Shown here in pieces: positions 8,943 to 17,560 of a stretch of 64,000 bases of DNA (position 1 is the first letter of the stretch; each line of letters begins with the position of its first letter). The notes under the pieces were generated by a model. That model ran no database searches and was not told the origin of the DNA. It saw nothing but the letters and a program-made list of their open reading frames with translations. A program made the translations under genes and the position numbers. Origin of the DNA: Kiritimatiellia bacterium (lineage in GTDB: Bacteria; Verrucomicrobiota; Kiritimatiellia; CAIVKH01); NCBI GenBank assembly GCA_027493775.1, contig JAOSKE010000003.1, positions 140,350 to 204,349 of the forward strand, given 5' to 3'.

Positions 8943-9736
8943 CAATTCAAAAGTCGTCCAAGGTGTTCCGCCAGATTCCAACTTCGCGCAACGATGAAAA
9001 CGCTCAAGCAGAAGATGAGAAACAGGGCATCGCTCAACCCGAATCGCCGGCTATCCAATCGGCGAATGTTTCCATCGAAGCCTCGGGTGAGCATCGCCTG
9101 ATGCACTCGTTCCGCGCGATCCAGCGAGCGCATGAGCAAATGTCCGACAAGTCCGCCATATTCGCGAAAGGATAGGCCGCGAACACCGGATCGCATCCGC
9201 ACCGAGCGCACCATCTGTGCGCCTTCATCGGAAATGACAAACAGATAGCGGTACAGAAATAACAACTGCGTGACGAAGATGGGCGGAACGCCCAGTTGCT
9301 CCAGTGCGGCGCATAGGCGGTACATCCCCGTCGTCGCCAATAAAACCAACGCAGCCCCTACCGTGAGCACAAACCGCAACAGGATATTCGTGAAGGAAAT
9401 CCATCCGCCCGAAATCGTCCACCCGCCGATTTGCAAAACAGGTTGATGATCGAAAAAGGGGTTAAATGCGCCGACTAGAACGGCAAACGGCGCAGCGAGG
9501 AGGAGCTTCCGCAACAATGGCGCCATCGGAAGACGAGCGGCAGCAATTAACACTGCAAGAAAAAGGAAGAATGGAGTGAGCGCCGAAATTGCGTAGCGAT
9601 CAAACGACATCACAACGACAATAAAAGCCAGCGTGACGATGAGCTTGGCGCGGGCGTCCAGATGATGAATCGGCGAATTCATTCGCCCCATGTCATCTAT
9701 CTGGCCGACATCCAGCCAACGCATCCCAGCGCTCAT
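8942..9736 (-). CDS. cbiQ: Cobalt/nickel ECF transporter transmembrane protein CbiQ
   Basis: Scaffold membrane subunit (T component) that couples the ATPase to the substrate-binding CbiM. 264 residues with five to six hydrophobic segments. Between them are the two Ala/Arg-Gly coupling motifs of the family, seen as MRSGVRG and LTRGFDG, which contact CbiO. It begins two bases after the cbiM stop and overlaps cbiO by TGATG, so the three are clearly one operon. Confidence 0.9.
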   Translation of the reverse strand: MSAGMRWLDVGQIDDMGRMNSPIHHLDARAKLIVTLAFIVVVMSFDRYAISALTPFFLFLAVLIAAARLPMAPLLRKLLLAAPFAVLVGAFNPFFDHQPVLQIGGWTISGGWISFTNILLRFVLTVGAALVLLATTGMYRLCAALEQLGVPPIFVTQLLFLYRYLFVISDEGAQMVRSVRMRSGVRGLSFREYGGLVGHLLMRSLDRAERVHQAMLTRGFDGNIRRLDSRRFGLSDALFLIFCLSVFIVARSWNLAEHLGRLLN

Positions 9737-9739
9737 ACC

Positions 9740-10774
9740 CTATCCAACTGTTCGCTCACGCGACCGCGCACCCATCCGAACCGCAAGACCGATGAGGATG
9801 GCAATGCCCATCGTCATCGCCCCGCCCACAATGCCGGAGACCGATGTGCCTGCGCCGACCGCCGGCCAGTTGGGACTTTCTTCGCCCTCCGCCGGTGCAG
9901 ATTTAAAATCGTAGTCAGGCATAATGGCGCTGCGTTCTTGAATCGCCGCCAGGCGGTCATGCGCGCCTTCGGCGGGCGCAGCCAATTCCGTTTCGCCGGT
10001 AATTTTTTCAAGCGACCACTCAAGGCCATCCGGGCGCGTAGATGCGAACCAACTCGCGACTCCGCCGATTAGAACTGTTACGGCAATCAACCCGATATAC
10101 ACGGGGCGGAGCGAACGGCTTCTTGTTGGGGCGAGGCGAACAGACAAAACTTCGGGTCGCGCATTGCCAACGAACGCAACGACTGCGGCAGTCGCGAGAC
10201 CCTCAACCAATCCAATCCCAAGGTGAATCGGCTGCATCAACAACGCGAAGGAGGAAAACGCGAGGTCGGTGATCCCGGACATCGTTGTTTCAAGCACCAC
10301 GCCAAATGCGCCCAACTGCAGCGCAACAATCGCCGCAAGCAATGACGCGCCCCATGCGCGGGGGGTGTTGTATTCGTCGCGAGCAAGCGGGCGATAGATC
10401 AGCGGATACGCAACAAAGGCCGCAAAGAAGCCCATATTGAAGATGTTGCAACCGAGCGCGAGAAGGCCGCCGTCAGCGAAGAAAAGCGCCTGCACGACGA
10501 GCACGGAGGCAATGACAAGGAATGCGGCATACGGCCCGAGCAGGATGGCCAGAATCAGGCCGCCGCTCAAGTGACCGCTCGATCCCGTGCCCGGAATCGC
10601 GACATTAATCATTTGTGACGCGAAAATAAACGCGCCCAAAACCCCCATCAGAGGAGTAAGATGTTCTGCTGCGGAGGCGCGAACTTTTCGCGCGCAATAC
10701 GCGATCAGTCCGGCCGAAGCTGCCCATAACGTCCCACCCATTGTCGGCGAGATCAGTGCGTCAGCCATGTGCAT
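9740..10774 (-). CDS. cbiM: Cobalt/nickel ECF transporter substrate-binding membrane protein CbiM, with fused CbiN-like C-terminus
   Basis: The first residues are MHMADAL: an N-terminal amine plus His2 is the metal site in CbiM/NikM proteins, which fixes the start. GHLSGG gives the further conserved His. Seven or so hydrophobic segments fill residues 1-215; a final membrane helix near 230 and a periplasmic stretch (PDGLEWSLEKITGE), then another helix at about 315, match a fused CbiN/NikN module. 344 residues. Only 28 bases separate it from the upstream signalling gene, leaving no room for a cobalamin riboswitch. Cobalt versus nickel cannot be told from sequence. Confidence 0.9.
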   Translation of the reverse strand: MHMADALISPTMGGTLWAASAGLIAYCARKVRASAAEHLTPLMGVLGAFIFASQMINVAIPGTGSSGHLSGGLILAILLGPYAAFLVIASVLVVQALFFADGGLLALGCNIFNMGFFAAFVAYPLIYRPLARDEYNTPRAWGASLLAAIVALQLGAFGVVLETTMSGITDLAFSSFALLMQPIHLGIGLVEGLATAAVVAFVGNARPEVLSVRLAPTRSRSLRPVYIGLIAVTVLIGGVASWFASTRPDGLEWSLEKITGETELAAPAEGAHDRLAAIQERSAIMPDYDFKSAPAEGEESPNWPAVGAGTSVSGIVGGAMTMGIAILIGLAVRMGARSRERTVG

Positions 10775-10802
10775 AGTCGTAGTTCCCTTCTTGGTTTTAC
10801 AA

Positions 10803-12398
10803 TCAACGGTCGAGCGCCGCGCGAATCGCGGCGCCTAGCGTCTCGGCAGTGAAGGGTTTTTGAATACATTGACGAATGCCCAGTTTGCGCGCCTCGACGA
10901 TCCGCGCGAGGTCGGCAAATCCGCTAACCAACACGGCGGATTGGCCGGGATTCAACGCAAGCAATCCTTTGTAGGTTTCAACTCCATCGAATTCATCTCC
11001 CAACACAAGGTCAATCACAGCAAGATCAATACGACGGCCCGGTTGACGCGCCGCAGCCTCGAACAAACGAACAGCCTCGCGACCGTTCTCAGCGACCATG
11101 ACACGATAGCCCAGATCGCGCAGCATGTCGCTGGCAAGTTTGCGCTGCTCCTCGTAATCGTCCACAAGCAAAATTCGCTCGTTGCCGGTGTAGTCGGCAC
11201 GAAGAACGGCAGTCTCTTCATCGGTTGCTGTTGTCGGCAGATAAACGAGAAAAACGTTCCCCTCGTTCGGCTTCGCTTTCACGTCAATAAAACCACCGTG
11301 ATCCGCAACCACCCGGTGTACCAAGGTCATTGCGAGGCCGCTGACCAGTTGGCGCCCCATCACTTTGCGATTGTAGAAAGGCTCGAAGAGGCGCTCGATA
11401 CTTTCGGCAGAAAGCGGCGGTGCGCTATCGGTCAGCGTCAATACCACGTATTCTCCAGGCAGCGCCGCGCCGTGGCGACCGGCGGCGTGACCCAGCTCTT
11501 CGGAATAGGTGGCGATATGAATCCGGCCACCGGTGGCGACCGATTCGAATGCGTGCGACATCAAGTGGCCGATGCAACGAACAAGCGCCTCGCTCGATCC
11601 AATAACCGGCGGCAAGTGCGCTTCCTTGCGAACACCCACGCGGACGTTCGCAAATTCGCCCTGCAGTCGTTTGGATTCGGCGGACTGCAGGTAGGCGTCC
11701 ACGACTTCGTTCAAATCGAGCTTCGATTTTTCGTAATGGCTGCCCGAGCCGATTGCCTTCAAGTCTTCGAGAATCGCCGCCGCGCGCTGACCAGCCTCTT
11801 CTATCGCAGCAATTAACTCCTGGGCTGATTTGTCCGCCCCCAAGCGCGGCCCCAGTTCTCTCGCATGTGTGACGACGGGGACGAGGATATTGCTCAAGTC
11901 TTCTGCCGCGCCTCCGGCCAGGATACCGAGCGACGCCATCCGTTCGTTGCGAATTAAAAGCTCCTGAGTTTCGCGGCGGCGCGTTTCCGCGCGCGCGCGC
12001 TCAACCTCCAGCGAGCGGCGCAGGTGTTCCGTATCCAGCACTGCGCGCAGCCGGTGCGCGACCTCTTCCGGATCGGCGGGCTTGGCGATGTAATCGCTCG
12101 CCCCGCTCCGCAAAGCGTCGAGGGCATTTCTGATCGTCGCATGACCGGTGATCATCACGACAGCGGTATCGGGCCATTCCTGTTTGATCCGTCGAAGAAC
12201 GTCAATGCCGTCAAGATCACCGAGCGCGAGATCGCAGAGCACGATTTCGACCGGCGCTCGCGCAAGATACGCAAGTCCCTGCTCTCCGCTTCCTGCCGAT
12301 TCCACTAGAAAATTTTCGCGCGCAAGGTATGCAGCCAGCCCGGACCGCACCAGTTCGTCATCGTCAATAATGAGTACGCGCTCGTTCATCGCCTGCAT
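10803..12398 (-). CDS. REC - degenerate histidine-kinase core - REC protein
   Basis: 531 residues, cytoplasmic. REC1 at about 5-120 has acidic pocket DDD, phospho-acceptor D56 and a KP motif. Residues 150-395 look like a HisKA/HATPase pair, but the segment RMASLGILAGGAAEDLSN has Glu where the phospho-His should be, the N-box lacks its Asn (HLMSHAFES) and the G1 box reads DSAPPLS instead of DxGxG. REC2 at about 405-525 keeps its Asp (VIDLVLGD) and Lys. Probably a phosphorelay receiver with a pseudokinase scaffold. Six bases after the kinase gene, 28 before cbiM. Confidence 0.82.
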   Translation of the reverse strand: MQAMNERVLIIDDDELVRSGLAAYLARENFLVESAGSGEQGLAYLARAPVEIVLCDLALGDLDGIDVLRRIKQEWPDTAVVMITGHATIRNALDALRSGASDYIAKPADPEEVAHRLRAVLDTEHLRRSLEVERARAETRRRETQELLIRNERMASLGILAGGAAEDLSNILVPVVTHARELGPRLGADKSAQELIAAIEEAGQRAAAILEDLKAIGSGSHYEKSKLDLNEVVDAYLQSAESKRLQGEFANVRVGVRKEAHLPPVIGSSEALVRCIGHLMSHAFESVATGGRIHIATYSEELGHAAGRHGAALPGEYVVLTLTDSAPPLSAESIERLFEPFYNRKVMGRQLVSGLAMTLVHRVVADHGGFIDVKAKPNEGNVFLVYLPTTATDEETAVLRADYTGNERILLVDDYEEQRKLASDMLRDLGYRVMVAENGREAVRLFEAAARQPGRRIDLAVIDLVLGDEFDGVETYKGLLALNPGQSAVLVSGFADLARIVEARKLGIRQCIQKPFTAETLGAAIRAALDR

Positions 12399-12404
12399 CT
12401 GACC

Positions 12405-15059
12405 CTACGCGAGCGGAAGACTCAACGTAAATATAGCCCCGTGCCCCGGCGGGCTTTCGACATTCACCGTGCCGTGGCTCCCACGCACGAGCGACTCGAC
12501 CACGCTCAGGCCGAGACCGGTCCCCTTGTTGCCCTTCGTGGTGAAAAATGGCGTAAAAATTTTGCCATAAGCCTCCGCCGAGATGCCGGGGCCGCTGTCT
12601 TCAATTCGGATGAATCCATATTTGCCATCCGAGCCGGAGGTGATCCGGATGCTCCCGCCTGTCGGCATCGCGTCACAGGCATTGATCATCAGGTTCATTA
12701 AAATTTGGGTCAGCTCGCTGCGCGGTATTGCAAAAAGCAGACGCTGTGCCGGGTACACCATGTCCGCCGTCACATGCGAACGCTTGAAGCGATGCGCCAG
12801 CAGCTGTACGACAGAATCTGTACACTCGCGGAGGTCCGCCGTTTCTGAACCTTTTTCAGTTGCCCCGAGGTACAGCAGCTTGCGCACCAGCGTGGCGATG
12901 GTCTCGATCCCCCGTTCCACCATCGTCAAACTCGTTCGTGCTGCGGCGTCCTTGGACAAATCGCGCTCCACGAGGCGGAGGTGCGTCATGATCCCCTGCA
13001 ACGGATTATTGATTTCATGCGCCATCCCGGCGGCAAGTAGTCCGAGAGAGTTCAAACGATCTGTCCGCTCCATCACATCGCGCTGCTGGGCAATCGCCGC
13101 GCGTTGCTGTTCCTCCACACGTTTTCGTGCGACCACATTCCCGAGCAATGAGCAATAGACCGCCACGACTTCTTGTTTGATTGAATCGGGCGAAGAGCCG
13201 GACAATGCAGCGTCGTTGCAGAAGATTCCGATCGGTTCGCGCGCGGTAGTTTGGATCGGCGTCACGCCGACCCACCCAACGCCGCGTTCCACGAATTTGC
13301 CGTCCTGCCAAATGCGATACGGCTCTTCCACCAACTCCCAACGCCGCTCTTCCGGCGAGCGCAGGCGAAGGCGCTCACGCCAGTGCTCATCAATCGGGAA
13401 GATATGGCTGTGCTCGTCCGTCGTCTCGTGGTTCATACCGGTTCCGTACGTCCCACGCACGACATCGCCATCGCGTATCAAAATGCCGCAGCGTTCCAAA
13501 CCCAGCCGCTCGCGAGCGAGTTCAACCGCCCGTTTATACAGCGCGTCCTCGTCCGGACACGCGATCAACTCGTCCGCAAGCTGCAGAACCACGCGCAATC
13601 CGTCCAACAGTTCCCGCTGCGCCTCTTCCGCCTGTTTGCGCTCCGTGATATCGAGGACAACCCCTTGAAAATGCGTGACATGCCCCGTGCCGTCGCGTCG
13701 CGCCCAGGTGCGATCTTCAATCCATCGAACGCCACCGGACTTCTGAAGGATGCGATACTCCTGAACAAAATTGAAGATACCGCCCTCGTGGTAATACGTG
13801 ACCTCTTCGCCCACGCGCCGAAGGTCGTCCGGATGAACGAGATCGCTGTAGACGATATCACCGCGCATGAGTTCGGCTGCCGTGTAGCCCCACTGTTCCA
13901 CGTTGTCCGAAACATATTCCACCGGCCAGCCCGGCACGTTTCGCCACAGGAAAACAATCGCGGGGCTGATCGTGACGATACGTTCCAGCTCCTGTCGGCG
14001 CTGCTGCTCCATCTGAATGGCCGCCGCCGCTTCCTTCTCGCGCGAAATATCCTCTGCGATGCTGACCATGTGCGTGATTTCACCCGCCGCATTGCGAATC
14101 GGAGAAATCGCAAAACGCACCCAAAACGGCTCTCCCTCTTTCCGACGACTCAGCAGCTCGCCCGACCACTCCTTCCCCTCCAGAACCATCTCCCATGCTT
14201 TTTCAAAATGCGCCCCATCGGATTCGCGCGCATGGAGAACATCTATTCGCTTGCCCAATACCTCTTCCTTTGAGAAGCCCGTGACCTTGCAGAAACGCGG
14301 GTTCACATAAATCGCCTCAGCCTGGCGACTCGTAATGATTACCATGTGCGGGCTTTGTTCCACCGCACGGGAGAGCTGGCGAATCCGCTCCTCTTGCGAC
14401 CGGGCAACCGTAATATCCCGCGCGATTCCCAGAATACCGATCACTGTTCCGTGCCGGTCACGCAACGGCGCCATACTGATGGAGGCCCATGTTTCCCGTC
14501 CGTCTTTCCAGCGCTCGCCATACGCCCGACTCACGATCGGGCAGGAAGTGCGAATCACCTCCTGCTCGTCATTGCGCAAAGCGCGCGCATAGTCCTCCTC
14601 GAAAAAATCGAAATCGCTGCGCCCGACCACCTCGCCCGCATGTGACAGTCCGAAAACCTGCGCGACCGAACTGCTGGCACGAATATAGCGTCCGTCCAGG
14701 TCTTTGAAAAAAATCCGCTCCGCAGAGTTTTCCAACAGAGATTTAACGAGGTTTCTCTCCTCGACAAGCTCCTCACTCAAGCGGAGGCGTTCGCGCAGGT
14801 CGTCCATCGAATCTTGCGCCATCTGACGATACAGTCGGAGAACGAGATATGCCATCAGCGCCGTCATCGCGCAGCTCATCAACACCCCGAGGATACGCGA
14901 CTGCCACGAGGTCAAGTTGGGAAAGAAGCGCACCTCAAGCAGCATGTAGATTGTTATGAGGACGGCAGTCGCCAGCACGGCGATTAGAATCGGGCGGGTA
15001 TAGTCCGCGCGTCGCGTATCGCGAATCAACTTGGACAACCTGTAAAAAATGAAGCGCAT
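12405..15059 (-). CDS. Membrane sensor histidine kinase, PAS3-GAF-HisKA-HATPase
   Basis: 884 residues. Two membrane helices at about 22-45 and 55-76 with almost no loop between, so sensing is likely cytoplasmic. PAS domains at about 105-220, 230-345 and 357-475 (ending in DITVARS, DISREKE and DITERKQ linkers), a GAF domain at 485-648, then HisKA with AHEINNP (His681) and HATPase with a DSGPGIS G1 box and GTGLGLSVVE G2 box. All catalytic residues are present, so this is the active kinase of the three-gene set. No ligand can be deduced. Confidence 0.92.
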   Translation of the reverse strand: MRFIFYRLSKLIRDTRRADYTRPILIAVLATAVLITIYMLLEVRFFPNLTSWQSRILGVLMSCAMTALMAYLVLRLYRQMAQDSMDDLRERLRLSEELVEERNLVKSLLENSAERIFFKDLDGRYIRASSSVAQVFGLSHAGEVVGRSDFDFFEEDYARALRNDEQEVIRTSCPIVSRAYGERWKDGRETWASISMAPLRDRHGTVIGILGIARDITVARSQEERIRQLSRAVEQSPHMVIITSRQAEAIYVNPRFCKVTGFSKEEVLGKRIDVLHARESDGAHFEKAWEMVLEGKEWSGELLSRRKEGEPFWVRFAISPIRNAAGEITHMVSIAEDISREKEAAAAIQMEQQRRQELERIVTISPAIVFLWRNVPGWPVEYVSDNVEQWGYTAAELMRGDIVYSDLVHPDDLRRVGEEVTYYHEGGIFNFVQEYRILQKSGGVRWIEDRTWARRDGTGHVTHFQGVVLDITERKQAEEAQRELLDGLRVVLQLADELIACPDEDALYKRAVELARERLGLERCGILIRDGDVVRGTYGTGMNHETTDEHSHIFPIDEHWRERLRLRSPEERRWELVEEPYRIWQDGKFVERGVGWVGVTPIQTTAREPIGIFCNDAALSGSSPDSIKQEVVAVYCSLLGNVVARKRVEEQQRAAIAQQRDVMERTDRLNSLGLLAAGMAHEINNPLQGIMTHLRLVERDLSKDAAARTSLTMVERGIETIATLVRKLLYLGATEKGSETADLRECTDSVVQLLAHRFKRSHVTADMVYPAQRLLFAIPRSELTQILMNLMINACDAMPTGGSIRITSGSDGKYGFIRIEDSGPGISAEAYGKIFTPFFTTKGNKGTGLGLSVVESLVRGSHGTVNVESPPGHGAIFTLSLPLA

Positions 15060-15127
15060 CCGTGCTAGAACGAGGCGCTATGGTAAAACGAGCGGCGCGG
15101 GGAAGCAATGCCAATACCCCGCGCGGG

Positions 15128-15602
15128 CTACGAGCGGGCGACAATCAGCGCGAGAAAAATACCCAACAGGAACCAGACCGGCAGCGAACCGATCAACAAC
15201 CAGGTCAACACGCGGTTGCGGTGAAAACGCGCCTGCAAATCCCGCGCCCGCAATACGCGCAGCAAATTCAATCGAATTTCCTCAAGCCGCAGCGGCTTCG
15301 CCCAATAATCCGCCGCGCCCAATTTAATCGCCTCCGCCGCATCCTCGACCGAGGGAAATCCGGTCAGCACAATAATCGCGACGCGCGGGTCTTTTTTTCT
15401 TCAGCGCGCGTGTCAGCTCCAAGCCGTCAATTCCGGGCATCCGAATATCTGTGATAACGACATCCGCGCAACCGGGCCGATAGTTGGCCAACGCCTCACG
15501 CGCCTTGTTGAACGAGCGCGCTTCGTAGCCCAGCTCCTTCAACATTGCGCAGATGACATCACACGTCGCCGAATCGTCATCAATGACCCATGCTATAGCC
15601 AT
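15128..15602 (-). CDS. Single-domain response regulator with a C-terminal membrane helix (frame break)
   Basis: REC domain at residues 5-120 with the acidic DDD, phospho-acceptor Asp in VVITDIRMPG, Thr in LTG and the KP dipeptide; then a basic linker and one strongly hydrophobic segment (LLIGSLPVWFLLGIFLAL) that should anchor it in the membrane. A run of seven T at 15392-15398 breaks the frame; one base fewer restores KKKDPRVAIIVLTG and 157 residues. ATG at 15602 is chosen because MAIAWVIDDD begins the fold directly. First gene of the signalling cluster; the kinase starts 68 bases downstream. Confidence 0.78.
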
Positions 15603-15711
15603 ACCCTCTACTATTCCAAAGCGCCCTCCCTCACGCAAGCATCTGCTCTATCCCCCCGAATGAGCGGCACTTGACCCCCTCACGCATTTCTCTGTTTTTT
15701 CCCACAGATCA

Positions 15712-15790
15712 GCGGACGTAGCTTAGTGGTAAAGTTCCAGCCCACGCCACCGCGCGGTGAACCCCGCCAAAGGCGGGGCTGGCCATGCGC
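15712..15790 (+). pseudogene. tRNA-Gly remnant with an insertion in the anticodon loop
   Basis: Bases 15712-15742 match the first 31 bases of the intact tRNA-Gly downstream at 30 positions. The anticodon loop is replaced by 35 bases (15743-15777) holding two palindromes: ACCGC/GCGGT and CCCCGCC-AAA-GGCGGGG. GCTGGCCATGCG (15778-15789) then resumes the match, but the T-arm and 3' acceptor strand are absent. It cannot make a normal tRNA. It looks like a partial duplication or recombination scar of the tRNA gene. Confidence 0.7.
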
Positions 15791-15825
15791 GACGCCGAGC
15801 ACTTTCTAGAAGACATGGCAACGAC

Positions 15826-15853
15826 TTGACTCCATTTCACTTTTCTTTATTGT
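15826..15853 (+). promoter_or_regulatory. Promoter of tRNA-Gly
   Basis: TTGACT at 15826-15831, 16-base spacer, TATTGT at 15848-15853, ending 14 bases before the tRNA. Position and hexamers fit a sigma-70-type stable-RNA promoter. Confidence 0.55.
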
Positions 15854-15867
15854 TTCCCCTACATCGC

Positions 15868-15938
15868 GCGGGCGTAGCTTAGTGGTAAAGTTCCAGCCTT
15901 CCAAGCTGGCCATGCGGGTTCGATTCCCGCCGCCCGCT
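15868..15938 (+). tRNA. tRNA-Gly (anticodon TCC)
   Basis: Complete cloverleaf: acceptor GCGGGCG with CGCCCGC, D-arm GCTTAGTGGTAAAGT, anticodon stem CCAGC/GCTGG around loop CTTCCAA (anticodon TCC), T-arm CGGG-TTCGATT-CCCG. CCA is encoded at 15939-15941. 71 bases without CCA. Confidence 0.96.
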
Positions 15939-15998
15939 CCATCTCTCCCCGAGCGCAAAGAGCCGACCTTTCTCTTTCTAGAGTGACAACCGAGTTCC

Positions 15999-17120
15999 TT
16001 ACTCCAAAGAGTTTTCGACAGCTACAATCAATTGATCGACCTGGTTCATGACGGACAGGACCCCCTCTCTTGCCTGAGTACGCCAGGCCTCCGTTGCGAG
16101 CTGATCCTGGTCAGCGACATCAAGGGCAGTGAGAGCGTCCGCGAGGCGCTCCTGCGCCTTTTGTAGTTGAGCCATGACTTCGTCAACAAAGATGGCATCG
16201 CAAGGCCATTTGCCATCTCTCGCGTAACGGTGCATTACGACTGCAAGTTGAACCCCGGCAAAATGAATGCCGCTCTTGATTTCCTCCAAGACGTATTCTT
16301 CCGTAGCATTTTTGGGAAGCCAGTTCTGACCCTGCATTGCCTTGTGCAGGCGAACGCATAAATCAATACATTCGGTCACCAACGGCGGTCCATACCCACG
16401 GTCTTCTTCTATCCCCTTCTCTCCGCTTTCCGCTTTGATCGTACATGCGTTCAGCTCTTTTTTCCGCTTTTCACGTTCTTCTAGATAAACCCGTTCGAAT
16501 CCACCCTCCCCAAAGCCCTCACGCTTAAACCGCTCAATAATGCGCTCGATCAGGAGTCTCGCTTCATGGGCACCTCCCACATCCGCTTCATTACACAACT
16601 CGTGTGCGCTCTTGATGACATCGAGCACCTCATCCACGAAGTAAGCCACAAGTTCAGCGTTTACTTTCTCCTGTTCCTCCGCATCCGCTTCCGTCATCAC
16701 CCAGGTCGGCGAATCGACGAGTTCTAACCGATAGTCCGAAGACGCAATCAGCACCAAGCCATTCGTCTTGCTGAACCATTGAATAGAGACCGCATTTTTA
16801 ATCAAATAGGCGCTCGTGTTGAGACCGGTCGCCGTTCGCTCTTCCCGAGTCTCGTGTACTTTTTCTTTGTGCGAGAGTGTCATAAACCCTACCCGTCCAA
16901 CTTGGTTCCGCGCTAATCCGTCAAACGAGCGCTCACTCTCTTTCGGGTTCGGATTCTCGATTTTTACCAGATAACCAGCCATGTCACGGCTCGGATTCCC
17001 CTCCAAGTCCAAGGTGATCGGTGCATCCACACCAAGGAGCCAAATCCGTCCGGTTAGCCGACCTTTTATTCGGCTATCTAACTCCGCGCGCACTAACGAT
17101 TCACCCATTTTCCATGACAT
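15999..17120 (-). CDS. Unrecognised protein, about 373 residues
   Basis: I do not recognise the family. The first 140 residues look beta-rich (GRLTGRIWLLGVDAPITLDL and a conserved-looking ENPNPKE); the rest is helical and charged, with a coiled-coil-like EEREKRKKE region and a long C-terminal helix pair. No signal peptide or membrane segment. The start at 17120 is set by AAGGAG seven bases upstream; a start at 17138 would place that site inside the gene. Its codons look more A/T-rich than the neighbours, and it lies beside tRNA-Gly and its broken copy, so acquisition by transfer is possible. A paired palindrome lies about 270 bases upstream. Confidence 0.7.
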   Translation of the reverse strand: MSWKMGESLVRAELDSRIKGRLTGRIWLLGVDAPITLDLEGNPSRDMAGYLVKIENPNPKESERSFDGLARNQVGRVGFMTLSHKEKVHETREERTATGLNTSAYLIKNAVSIQWFSKTNGLVLIASSDYRLELVDSPTWVMTEADAEEQEKVNAELVAYFVDEVLDVIKSAHELCNEADVGGAHEARLLIERIIERFKREGFGEGGFERVYLEEREKRKKELNACTIKAESGEKGIEEDRGYGPPLVTECIDLCVRLHKAMQGQNWLPKNATEEYVLEEIKSGIHFAGVQLAVVMHRYARDGKWPCDAIFVDEVMAQLQKAQERLADALTALDVADQDQLATEAWRTQAREGVLSVMNQVDQLIVAVENSLE

Positions 17121-17391
17121 ATCACATCTCCTTATCACTTATATGGTCTTAATCTGGTTCATAATACTTAGTGCTTGTTTCACCGTTGTCAATTTATCGC
17201 GCTATGCCAATTAATTTTGCACATATTAAGATTAATCTTTGCATCATTCGCGTGCCAGCTCTGTGGCTCCCCCACCTTGCTGAGGGAGTTGACCTCACCG
17301 AATTGCATCTCATTCGGAAACGGGATCGACCGCACATAGTTAGACGCAGAAGGCTCAGCATCGTAGTACCATAATAATCCGCGCACACAAT

Positions 17392-17438
17392 TTCCAAGGG
17401 TTGGAAGTGATGCGGGAAATGACTTCCAAGGGTTGGAA
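17392..17438. promoter_or_regulatory. Paired palindromes TTCCAAGGGTTGGAA, 32 bp apart (pair 1)
   Basis: The same perfect 15-base palindrome occurs at 17392-17406 and 17424-17438, 32 bases start to start (three helical turns). The same arrangement occurs at 31984-32030 and 58200-58246. It lies upstream of the unrecognised minus-strand gene. On the minus strand TTGGAA is followed about 15 bases later by TATTAT, so a site may overlap a promoter. The rest of the 17121-17560 gap has no convincing gene. Confidence 0.6.
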
Positions 17439-17462
17439 ATTCGGATAAATGTGTCCGAATTT
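17437..17462. repeat. 9-bp inverted repeat next to palindrome pair 1
   Basis: AAATTCGGA (17437-17445) and TCCGAATTT (17454-17462) are exact complements across an 8-base loop. No T-run follows on the minus strand, so a classical terminator for the TPR gene is unlikely; a second operator is possible. Confidence 0.4.
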
Positions 17463-17560
17463 AGGGGCCGAGCGCTAATTTTGCAGCAAGCATGGCATGG
17501 TTGGGCTGAGAGTTTCGCGCCCTTGCCTTGCCCTGTCTCGACGCGGGGCGGGGTGTCGAA

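Noticed and set aside
10775-10802. Possible cobalamin or Ni/Co riboswitch before cbiM
   Set aside because: Only 28 bases separate cbiM from the upstream gene and no riboswitch core is present.
17439-17560. Small open frames in the gap before the TPR gene stop
   Set aside because: No ribosome-binding site or conserved sequence; the stretch looks regulatory.
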